Positions 40,412 through 50,113 of a DNA stretch of 64,000 nt are shown here, one piece after another. Location of the stretch: positions 434,001 to 498,000 of the forward strand of contig NZ_SMGK01000001.1 in NCBI RefSeq assembly GCF_004339725.1, read 5' to 3'. Each line of letters begins with the position of its first letter. The first letter of the stretch is position 1. The notes under the pieces were generated by a model that worked only from the letters and a program-made list of their open reading frames with translations, was not told where the DNA came from and searched no databases. A program made the translations under genes and the position numbers. The DNA is from Acidipila rosea (GTDB taxonomy: Bacteria; Acidobacteriota; Terriglobia; Terriglobales; Acidobacteriaceae).

Positions 40412-42171
40412 ATATTCTTGTCCTGATCGTTGCCTGCTGTGCTTTTCTGCCACTGGTTCCCGCGCCGCCGCACCTGATGAATGACGTTGACGCAGTGCAG
40501 GCGCAGATCGCCCGCAATATGCTCGAAAGCGGCAATTGGGTGACAGCCAGGTTGGACGGTGTAGCGTATCTGGAAAAGTCTCCATTGATCTACTGGATCA
40601 TGGCAGTTTCCTATCGCCTGTTTGGAGTGCATGACTGGTCGGCAAGGCTGCCGCTGGCCTTGATTAATGTCGCTCTCTGCTGGGTTACGGCTCGGTTTGC
40701 CATGTGGGCATTGGGCAGGCGCGCCGCGCTCTATGCCGGAGTCATCATAGCAACCTGTGTCGGCATGTTTCTGTTTACCCGGATCCTGATTCCGGACGCC
40801 GCTCTTACTCTGACCATTGCTCTCACGCTCTGGAGCTTTTTGCGTTTACTGGATAGCGCTGAAAAGAGACGATGGTTATGGTTCCTGCTGCTTTATGGAA
40901 GCATTGCCTTGGGGTTGTTGCTGAAGGGACTGATCGCCGGAGTCTTTCCTGCCGGGATTATGCTGGTCTACCTGGCTGTTACGCGTGAATACACTCCCAG
41001 GGAGTTGTTCCGCAGGATGCGTCCTTTTCTAGGGATGATTATCGTCCTCGTGATTGCGGCCCCCTGGCATGTGCTCGCGACTCTGCAGAATCCGCCACAC
41101 TTTAACTGGACAATGCACAGCGGACCGGGCGAATATCACGGCTTTTTCTGGTTCTACTTCTTCAACGAGCATGTGTTTCGCTTTTTGAATATGCGCTACC
41201 CGCGCGATTACAACACGGTTCCGCGTGTATGGTTCTGGCTGTTGCACTTTGCATGGTTGTTTCCGTGGAGTGCGACAATGGTCAGCGCCTTCAGAACCAG
41301 CTATAAGGTGGTTGACCGTGCGGGCAGGGTCAGGCTTCTTTGCCTCATCTGGATCGGATTTATCCTGCTGTTCTTTACGCTTTCAACCACGCAGGAATAT
41401 TATTCGTTGCCGATTTACCCGGCTTTGGCAATTCTGCTGGGGGGAGATCTTGCTCGCAGGGAAAAATATCCGCAATGGGCGCGCATCTTGCTTGTATCCA
41501 TTTTTGCGGTTTGTCTCGGAGTGATCGGATATCTACTGGTGAGCACTGCCAGGCTGGCTACGCCGGGAGATATTTCGACAGCCCTCACCCAGCATCCCGA
41601 CCTTTATACGCTATCGCTGGGGCACATGGGTGACCTGACGGTGAGGTCGTTCGCCTATCTTCGTCTACCGTTGGCGCTGGCGGGCCTTGCGGTCCTGATA
41701 GGCGCGGTGGGGTTACTGCTAGTGCGCCAGACCAAAGCAGCCGTATTCGTGCTGACGGTGGTGATGCTGGTTTTTCTGCAGGCAGCACGTATCGCTCTCA
41801 TTAAGTTCGACCCCTATTTAGGCTCCTACGGCTTAGCCAGGGCGCTGATGCGGTCTCAGCCTGGAACACTGATTGAAGCTGATGCTTATTATGCTTTCTC
41901 CTCGGTCTTCTTTTACACAGATCGTACGGCGCTGCTTTGGAATGGCAGGAGTGCAAATCTGGAGTACGGGTCGTACGCTCCGAATGCCCCGAAGGTGTTC
42001 ATAGACGACGCGAGATTGCAGACGATCTGGATGGGCAGCGGGAAAAGCTACCTGTTGCTTGATGATTCAGACCTGCCACTGTTGAGAAAGCTGGTTGGCA
42101 ACAATTTTCGAGTGGTGGCAGAAAGCGGCGGCAGCTATCTGGTGACGAATCCTTCCGGGGTGTACCCGTGA
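40360..42171 (+). CDS. ArnT-like (GT39/GT83) membrane glycosyltransferase
   Basis: About 603 residues from ATG 40360 (GGAAG five bases upstream; ATG 40312 is an alternative), overlapping the previous gene by 52 bases. The N-terminal helix leads to a catalytic periplasmic loop with acidic pair DVDAVQAQIARNMLESGNW and the YLEKSPLIYW/ARLPLAL motifs of lipid-phosphate-sugar transferases. About eleven hydrophobic helices follow, then a C-terminal soluble part (about 500-603). ArnT-type enzymes transfer a sugar from polyprenyl phosphate to lipid A or other acceptors. Overlap with the amidotransferase suggests one envelope-modification operon. Confidence 0.9.
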   Translation: MQPGTTGYRGVFHRLRVDILVLIVACCAFLPLVPAPPHLMNDVDAVQAQIARNMLESGNWVTARLDGVAYLEKSPLIYWIMAVSYRLFGVHDWSARLPLALINVALCWVTARFAMWALGRRAALYAGVIIATCVGMFLFTRILIPDAALTLTIALTLWSFLRLLDSAEKRRWLWFLLLYGSIALGLLLKGLIAGVFPAGIMLVYLAVTREYTPRELFRRMRPFLGMIIVLVIAAPWHVLATLQNPPHFNWTMHSGPGEYHGFFWFYFFNEHVFRFLNMRYPRDYNTVPRVWFWLLHFAWLFPWSATMVSAFRTSYKVVDRAGRVRLLCLIWIGFILLFFTLSTTQEYYSLPIYPALAILLGGDLARREKYPQWARILLVSIFAVCLGVIGYLLVSTARLATPGDISTALTQHPDLYTLSLGHMGDLTVRSFAYLRLPLALAGLAVLIGAVGLLLVRQTKAAVFVLTVVMLVFLQAARIALIKFDPYLGSYGLARALMRSQPGTLIEADAYYAFSSVFFYTDRTALLWNGRSANLEYGSYAPNAPKVFIDDARLQTIWMGSGKSYLLLDDSDLPLLRKLVGNNFRVVAESGGSYLVTNPSGVYP

Positions 42172-42316
42172 GCTGTTTGAGAGTTACACCCTGGCCGCAA
42201 TGCGAGATTTCCCCACCTTGTATGGTGGCGTGCCTTGCCTCATGCTGTGCTGTGCCGGTAGTGTGGATAGGGGCTCTTTGACGCCCTGAAATCATTCTGG
42301 AGTGTGTTCGCGCAGT

Positions 42317-44284
<1,968 letters not shown>

Positions 44285-44303
44285 CCAGTCTGCTTCGGCG
44301 ACA

Positions 44304-45368
44304 TTACTCTGTCGTCCTGACATCGATGATCGGCTCCTTCTGGACGCCATATTCGTTGAGGAGCACAGCGACGAGCACGGCGGTCGGAACAGCGACCATG
44401 GCGCCGACTACTCCCGCCATGGAAGCGCCGAGAAGCAGAGAGATCACCACTGCCAACCCGGCAAGATCGACGCTGCTCTGCATGATGCGAGGGGTCAGGA
44501 ACGAGGTTTCTATCTGGGCATAGATCGCATAAAAGATAATGATGCCCAACACATGGCCCCAGGAGTCGATGGCTGCCACCAGAAGGGCAAGGGAAACCGA
44601 AATCAGCGCACCTGCAACCGGGATGATGTTGAAGACACCCATCAGGACGCCCAGTGCATAGGCGTAACGGATCTTCAGCGCAACGAAAACAATGGTGCTG
44701 GTAATACCGAGGATCAGCATAAGCGACCCCTGGCCGAGAAGCCACTTGCCCATACGGAGCTCAGCCCGGCCTAGAGTCTGATCAAGCCGCTGGCGATGCT
44801 GGACAGGGAAGAAGCTGAGTATCCAGCGGTAGGCCGTATCCCCCTCCAGCATGAAGTAGACGGTCAGGACAATCCCAGTCACAATGTCCGCCACTTTCCC
44901 AGCCCAGCCCTTGATCGAGACGAAGACGTAAGTCGCGAAGTTCGAGGCAAAATCCTGAAGCTTTGTATTCAGGGATGAAACGTCGACGTGGCGCATAAAA
45001 GGGAGCCGATGAATGCGATCGAGCATTTTAGGACCGCGCGTGGGTAGCTCAGAGCCGAACTCCTTCAAGTCTCGGATGACCGGAGGGAGCGCAAAAGCGA
45101 TGAAGAGCGTGACTGCTCCTGCAACGGCGAGCAGAAGAATCAGGACAGCCAGGCCCTTTCCGGGATGCCACTCACGGATGCGGAGGCTCATGATTCCGTT
45201 GAGAACCGGAGTGAGAACGACAGCAAAGAGCGCGCTCACATAGATAAGCACCAACACATCACGCACGAACCAGGCCAGGCAGAGCAGGAGAGCGAGCGCG
45301 AAGGTGAAGACTATGTCACCTCGTCGAGAGGACTGCCGCTCAGTTTTGATGTTCAAGATCCTGTCCAA
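44304..45368 (-). CDS. AI-2E/PerM family membrane transporter
   Basis: A 354-residue polytopic protein. Hydrophobic helices at the N-terminus (VFTFALALLLCLAWFVRDVLVLIYVSALFAVVLTPVL) are followed by a soluble insert (about 85-150) and further helices. LMGVFNIIPVAGALISVSLALL and LTPRIMQSSVDLAGLAVVISLLLGASMAGVVGAMVAVP are signature segments of the family. Characterised members export AI-2 or Na+; sequence does not decide. Its start overlaps the end of the shikimate kinase gene by 29 bases, so the two are probably co-transcribed without functional link. Confidence 0.9.
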   Translation of the reverse strand: MDRILNIKTERQSSRRGDIVFTFALALLLCLAWFVRDVLVLIYVSALFAVVLTPVLNGIMSLRIREWHPGKGLAVLILLLAVAGAVTLFIAFALPPVIRDLKEFGSELPTRGPKMLDRIHRLPFMRHVDVSSLNTKLQDFASNFATYVFVSIKGWAGKVADIVTGIVLTVYFMLEGDTAYRWILSFFPVQHRQRLDQTLGRAELRMGKWLLGQGSLMLILGITSTIVFVALKIRYAYALGVLMGVFNIIPVAGALISVSLALLVAAIDSWGHVLGIIIFYAIYAQIETSFLTPRIMQSSVDLAGLAVVISLLLGASMAGVVGAMVAVPTAVLVAVLLNEYGVQKEPIIDVRTTE

Positions 45369-45936
45369 CTTTCTCTGTTCCTATTGTCTTGTCCACTGGA
45401 AGTGCGGCCGCAATCTTCATAGCTGTCTCGGTCGGGGAAATCCCGCTTGTCGGGACGATAAGATGCGCTCTGCGGAAATGCGGAAGCCGGCGTGCGAAGC
45501 GTTCCTGAAGTTTTTCGCGCTCAAGCAGCACGGGGCGAATGGCTGCACCGGGTTGCTGCTCGCACCGCTGTAACAGGATGTCGAGAGGTGCATCAAGGAA
45601 GACCAGAAACGTTGCGGGATCGGTTAGGAGTAGCTCCCGGGTTTCGCTTGTTTCCAGGGCTCCGCCGCCAAGCGAGATGACAGAGTGGCTTTCCACCAGA
45701 AGTGAATGGATGGTCTCTGCTTCCAGTCGGCGAAAAACTGCCTCGCCGCCAGAGGAAAAGATCTCTGCGATGGTTGCTTGGTTCCTAACCTGGATGACTT
45801 CGTCGGCATCGAAGAACTGCCAGCCAAGTTGTCGGGCGAGCAGACGCCCCACCGTCGACTTGCCCGCTCCCATAAACCCGGCAAGCACAACGCGCTCTAT
45901 CTTACGATTCAGGCTCCCGGCCTCTGTGTGCTCCAT
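45340..45936 (-). CDS. aroK: Shikimate kinase
   Basis: A 198-residue P-loop kinase phosphorylating shikimate in the chorismate pathway. Walker A GFMGAGKSTVGRLLA, the FFDADEVI motif (shikimate/Mg2+ Asp), the FRRLE and LGGGAL substrate loop, and the lid segment with PVL are all present. The protein is about 25 residues longer than E. coli AroK owing to an N-terminal tail and a C-terminal extension. It is the first gene of a pair with the overlapping AI-2E permease. Confidence 0.93.
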   Translation of the reverse strand: MEHTEAGSLNRKIERVVLAGFMGAGKSTVGRLLARQLGWQFFDADEVIQVRNQATIAEIFSSGGEAVFRRLEAETIHSLLVESHSVISLGGGALETSETRELLLTDPATFLVFLDAPLDILLQRCEQQPGAAIRPVLLEREKLQERFARRLPHFRRAHLIVPTSGISPTETAMKIAAALPVDKTIGTEKVGQDLEHQN

Positions 45937-46005
45937 GAATGCGCTCGTCTAGATTTTAAGCAGTAAATCTGCGTAGAAAAGCGAATTCAAAAAAGGAAGT
46001 GACGA

Positions 46006-46275
46006 TTAAGGGCGGCCATTGTCCGGTTCACGGCGAAGTGCCGATTGAATGTTGTCCCAGACAGCTGGAGCCGGGTCGTGAATAGGCAGGAGCAGTTTTG
46101 CTTGAGAGGCAATATACTCCAAGTCCCGCACGAGAGCCGCGCAGTTCGCGCAAGTCTTGACATGCTCTTCTTCGCTGGGGTTTTTGCCGGACTCAAAGAG
46201 ATCCGGCAGCATTTCCTGAAACTCTGCGCAGGTCATGATCTTTCCATTTGGCCGCTCGGGCTGGCGGGCTGTCAT
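46006..46275 (-). CDS. Zinc-binding anti-sigma factor (ZAS-like)
   Basis: An 89-residue soluble protein. The ZAS motif is [10 protein letters not shown] (His-x3-Cys-x2-Cys) near residues 38-45, with an earlier Cys (MTCAEF) as likely fourth ligand. There is no transmembrane helix, so it acts as a cytoplasmic, possibly redox-responsive, anti-sigma factor. Its ATG overlaps the stop of the sigma gene in a four-base junction, the standard ECF partner arrangement. Confidence 0.85.
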   Translation of the reverse strand: MTARQPERPNGKIMTCAEFQEMLPDLFESGKNPSEEEHVKTCANCAALVRDLEYIASQAKLLLPIHDPAPAVWDNIQSALRREPDNGRP

Positions 46276-47003
46276 ACTTGCTCCTTGCGCTGCCCAGAGC
46301 GCAGTAGGTCACGCAGTTTCATGCGCGCCTTGTGGAGTTGAGATTTACTATTGCCGATTGAGCAGGTTAACATCTCGGCGATCTCATTGTGTTCATAGCC
46401 CTCTACGTCGTGGAGGACAAAAACGAGGCGATAGCCGGGGGGAAGATTTTCCACGGCGCGTTCAAGGGCGACCCGGTCAATCGATCCTGAAAGGGTAAGG
46501 TCGCGGGCACCAATGTCCTTCCTTGGCCCATCGTCCTGCGAGGGCTCAAGTGTCTCCTCCAGAGAAACCTGAGGCAGGCCTTTTTTGCGAAGGTGCATCA
46601 ATACGACATTCACCGCAAGCCGGTGAAGCCAGGTAGAGAATGCCGAGTCGCCGCGGAATGTTCCGATTTTGCGATAGAGCTGCAGGAATGCTTCCTGCGT
46701 TAGATCCTCAGCTTCCGCCACATTGCCGAGCATGCGCAGACAGAGCGAGTAAACGCGGCGCTTGTGCAGCGCATAGAGCGTCTCAAATGATTTTGCGTCG
46801 CCGGCCTGTGCTGCGGCAATCGCTTCTGCTTCTCCGGCAATAGGAGGATTGCGGCGCAGGTGGTGATTGGCTGGCTTCCCGGGGGTCGGTCCCGGAGTGG
46901 ATTCTGGGCTCATCCGGGGATTATCCTTGTTCTGCTGCGGAGGTGTGCTCCTGGTGGCAATGCGTGTCTCACTCTCTACTATTGTATTCGCAGTGGAGCT
47001 CAT
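46272..47003 (-). CDS. ECF RNA polymerase sigma factor
   Basis: A 243-residue sigma-70 family protein. After a variable low-complexity N-terminus (about 55 residues; ATG 46913 gives a shorter alternative), region 2 is clear ([60 protein letters not shown]), followed by region 4 ([33 protein letters not shown] then [16 protein letters not shown]). It should recruit polymerase to stress or envelope promoters and is paired with the overlapping anti-sigma gene. Confidence 0.93.
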   Translation of the reverse strand: MSSTANTIVESETRIATRSTPPQQNKDNPRMSPESTPGPTPGKPANHHLRRNPPIAGEAEAIAAAQAGDAKSFETLYALHKRRVYSLCLRMLGNVAEAEDLTQEAFLQLYRKIGTFRGDSAFSTWLHRLAVNVVLMHLRKKGLPQVSLEETLEPSQDDGPRKDIGARDLTLSGSIDRVALERAVENLPPGYRLVFVLHDVEGYEHNEIAEMLTCSIGNSKSQLHKARMKLRDLLRSGQRKEQV

Positions 47004-47056
47004 AGCTGGTATGGCGACAATGGATGCTCTGGCATTTTATGTCTAGGCGTGTTGGA

Positions 47057-47094
47057 GGGGGAGGCGGGTGGTTTGGTTGCTTTGGGGGCTTGGG
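47057..47094 (+). other. G-rich stretch with G-quadruplex potential
   Basis: Four G-runs of at least three Gs (47057-47061, 47066-47068, 47084-47088 and 47092-47094) lie on one strand within the 149-base divergent gap between the sigma and flavoprotein genes. The middle loop is 15 bases, longer than strict quadruplex rules allow. Structure formation is only possible, not shown. Confidence 0.4.
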
Positions 47095-47152
47095 TGGCCG
47101 ATGGTTTGGGCTTTATGTCCCTTCGCGCAGACGAATCGTCTAATCTATCAGA

Positions 47153-48181
47153 ATGGCGGAGCTAAAGAGCGCTCAGGTTGGAGTTGTCTTCGATGTTTTG
47201 GTGATTGGCGCGGGGCCGACTGGATTGGCCTGCGCCATTGAAGCGAAACGTGCGGGTCTGCAAAGCGTCCTGGTAGATAAAGGATGTCTGTGTAACTCAA
47301 TCTTCCATTATCCGGCGCATATGACCTTCTTTACGACACCGGAGTTGCTGGAGATAGGAGATATACCTTTTCCGAGCGCCAACCAGAAGCCGACCCGTAA
47401 CGAGGCTTTGGAGTATTACCGCAAAGTCGCAGATCACTATGAACTCGACATCAGGCAATACCAGACAGTGAAGAAAGTAAGTGGTAGCGATGGGGATTTC
47501 CTCGTCGAGACGGAAGATAAGTATGGGCGGGGCCTGGCTTATTCAGCGAGAAAGGTCGTGGTCGCCACTGGCTACTATGACTTGCCGAACTATCTTGGGC
47601 TACCGGGGGAAAACCTCTCCAAGGTGCTTCATTATTACGATGATCCGCACCCATACTACAACCTGGATGTACTGGTAATCGGTGGGAAGAATTCCGCAGC
47701 AATTGCTGCGCTCGAGTTATGGCGTCACGGAGCGAGGGTGACGATGGTGCATCGAGGTCCTGACATCCATCGCCATGTTAAATATTGGATCAAACCCGAC
47801 ATAGAAAATCGAATCAAGAACGGCGAAGTGAAGGCGCATTTCTCCAGTTACGTGACATCGATCACCGAAGATTCTGTACATATCGCTACTCTGGAGAGAG
47901 AGCTGACTTTACGTAATGATTTTGTTTTTGCTTTGACGGGATATCACCCTGACTTTGACTTTCTTGAATCGTTAGGGGTGAGAATCGAGGGTGAGGATCG
48001 CTGCCCGGTATTCGACGAAAAAAGTCTCGAGAGCAATGTTCCAGGCATTTATCTGGCGGGTGTCATTATCGCTGGGTCCCGTACCAACGAGATTTTTATA
48101 GAGAATGGACGTTTCCACGGGCGGCAGATCGCCGACGATCTGAAAGAGAAACTGGCTGAGGTCAATCTAAGCCGGCGCTGA
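47153..48181 (+). CDS. YpdA/Bdr-like FAD-dependent oxidoreductase
   Basis: A 342-residue flavoprotein with a two-dinucleotide-domain layout: FDVLVIGAGPTGLACAIEA (FAD), VVVATGYYD, VLVIGGKNSAAIAALEL (NADPH) and a final GIYLAGVII. IFHYPAHMTFFTTPELLEIGD is the hallmark of the putative bacillithiol-disulfide reductase family. In characterised YpdA the active Cys lies in G-G-G-P-C-G; here that residue is Thr23. A CxC (Cys45, Cys47 in KGCLCNSI) lies nearby and might substitute. The gene begins 20 bases before the sensor kinase gene downstream. Confidence 0.85.
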   Translation: MAELKSAQVGVVFDVLVIGAGPTGLACAIEAKRAGLQSVLVDKGCLCNSIFHYPAHMTFFTTPELLEIGDIPFPSANQKPTRNEALEYYRKVADHYELDIRQYQTVKKVSGSDGDFLVETEDKYGRGLAYSARKVVVATGYYDLPNYLGLPGENLSKVLHYYDDPHPYYNLDVLVIGGKNSAAIAALELWRHGARVTMVHRGPDIHRHVKYWIKPDIENRIKNGEVKAHFSSYVTSITEDSVHIATLERELTLRNDFVFALTGYHPDFDFLESLGVRIEGEDRCPVFDEKSLESNVPGIYLAGVIIAGSRTNEIFIENGRFHGRQIADDLKEKLAEVNLSRR

Positions 48182-48201
48182 GTGGAGGCATAGGCAATCC
48201 A

Positions 48202-50082
48202 ATGTGGCTGACTGGACCCCGAACGATACGCGGTCAACTTATCGCAGCGCTGGTTGTGTTCGAAATGCTTGTGCTTGGCGGATTTGCATGGCTGCTGATC
48301 AGGGAGCAGAATGCAGAGCTTGAACTGCGAATCAGCCGGCGGCTTGAGTTCCAGGCATCGCAGTTAGCCATAGAGGCAGCCGCGGCCATCCGTGGCGGTA
48401 ACGTGGCCCCCATCCAGGAGCTGGTATCCGGGATGACTCGCTTCCCCAGCATAAAAGCTGTCCAGATTACCGACCCGACAGGTCGAACGATGTTCAGCAG
48501 CGATCCGGCAATGGATGGCAAGATCACACTGAGCCAAAAGGAACGCGTCTATCTCAGATATCTCTATCAACCGGTTATCTTTTCCCCAGGTAAATCTCAC
48601 GAAGTTGTAGCTCCGATCAGGGTCGGAGATAAGGTGGTGGGGCTTGCGTGGATCTATCCTCATGAGTCTGAGGACCGCCTTCAGTTGCGTTCCCTTATGC
48701 GCCTGTCCCTGGTTTCGGGCGTGATGGTGGTGCTGGGGTGCACCTTGCTTGCAAGCCTGCTGGCGCGGAGCATTACAAAGCCTCTTGGCGTGCTCATGCG
48801 AGCGACTCGACAGATTGTTCGCGATCCGGAGGACATGAGAGGATTTCCACTCGAAGTGCATGGCAGGAATGAGGCAGCCGACCTCACCCTGGCCTTCAAC
48901 AGAATGGTCGCATCGCTCGATGAACAGCGCGCGGGATTGAACGACACGCTGGCGATCCTCGATTCGATGCTGGCTAATGCGCCAATCGGGCTGGTGTTTC
49001 TAGATCGGAAGTACCGCTTTGTGCGGGTGAACCAGTTTCTTGCAGAAATCAGTCAGAAAGGCATGACGCATTATCTGGGGCGCACGCTCGATGAGGCGAT
49101 GCCTTCGTCGGCTGCACAACAGTTACGGCCTGCACTGGAAGAGGTGTTTCGCACCGGCAATGCTATGCGCGATATCGAAGTCCAAGGCAGTTTATTGGCG
49201 AGCTCCGCGCGTCCTCTTACCTGGCTCGTAAGCGTCTATCCGGTTCGCTCCGGCCCCGCGCAGGAAGTGCGGTGGGTAGGTGTGATTATCGTCGACGCGA
49301 CGGAGAGGAAACGGTCTGAGGAGGCGTTGCGGAAGACGGAGAAGCTGGCAGCCGCAGGCAGGCTGGCAGCTTCTATCGCGCACGAGATTAACAATCCTCT
49401 GGAAGCGGTAACGAATCTTCTGTTCCTGTTACGCAACCAGAGTTCGCTCGATGACGAGGCCATCTCATATGCTGAAATGGCACAACATGAGGTTGCGCGC
49501 GTCTCGGAGATAACGCAGCAGACACTGCGATTCTATAGGCAGTCTACCGTGGCCACCCGCGCGAGCATCACCGAGTTGATGGATTCCGTTCTGACATTGC
49601 ATCAGGGACGAGTCGGCTCACTGCAGGTCGTGGTTGAGCGGAGATATCGCGATGACGCAGAATTATTTTGCTTTTCAGGGGAGATGCGCCAGCTCTTTGC
49701 AAATCTGATCGGAAATGGACTTGATGCCATGATGCCGGCTGGCGGCAAGTTGCGTATCTCAGTCCGTCGCTCTCGCTCGTGGAGGGAGCCCTGCACTCCA
49801 GGGATTCGATTGTCGGTTACCGATTCAGGCTGCGGCATGAAAAAGGCCACGATTGAACGCATCTTCGAACCATTTTTCACAACTAAAGAGGCTACGGGTA
49901 CCGGTCTTGGTCTCTGGGTGAGTGCAGAAATCATCCGCAAGCATGGCGGGAGGGTAGCCATCCGCAGTCGAGAGGGTAGTTCTCCCGGGTGCGGAACCAT
50001 CTTCATGCTCTTCTTTCCAGAATTGCCAGCTGTTACTCCTGAGATGGAAGCCCAACCTGTAGGCGACTCAGTGAATGCGTAG
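48202..50082 (+). CDS. Membrane sensor histidine kinase (HAMP-PAS)
   Basis: A 626-residue kinase. Helices at about 12-33 and 166-188 bracket a periplasmic domain of about 130 residues; a HAMP domain (about 189-243) and a PAS domain (about 248-370) follow. The H-box is AASIAHEINNP (His394) and the catalytic domain has the N-box (NLIGNGLDAM), G1 (DSGCGM) and G2 (GTGLGLWV). No response regulator is adjacent. Only 20 bases separate it from the flavoprotein gene upstream, so they may be co-transcribed and linked in redox sensing. Confidence 0.92.
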   Translation: MWLTGPRTIRGQLIAALVVFEMLVLGGFAWLLIREQNAELELRISRRLEFQASQLAIEAAAAIRGGNVAPIQELVSGMTRFPSIKAVQITDPTGRTMFSSDPAMDGKITLSQKERVYLRYLYQPVIFSPGKSHEVVAPIRVGDKVVGLAWIYPHESEDRLQLRSLMRLSLVSGVMVVLGCTLLASLLARSITKPLGVLMRATRQIVRDPEDMRGFPLEVHGRNEAADLTLAFNRMVASLDEQRAGLNDTLAILDSMLANAPIGLVFLDRKYRFVRVNQFLAEISQKGMTHYLGRTLDEAMPSSAAQQLRPALEEVFRTGNAMRDIEVQGSLLASSARPLTWLVSVYPVRSGPAQEVRWVGVIIVDATERKRSEEALRKTEKLAAAGRLAASIAHEINNPLEAVTNLLFLLRNQSSLDDEAISYAEMAQHEVARVSEITQQTLRFYRQSTVATRASITELMDSVLTLHQGRVGSLQVVVERRYRDDAELFCFSGEMRQLFANLIGNGLDAMMPAGGKLRISVRRSRSWREPCTPGIRLSVTDSGCGMKKATIERIFEPFFTTKEATGTGLGLWVSAEIIRKHGGRVAIRSREGSSPGCGTIFMLFFPELPAVTPEMEAQPVGDSVNA

Positions 50083-50113
50083 CGTGCAGATCTCAGGGAA
50101 TTTGAAGTGATCT

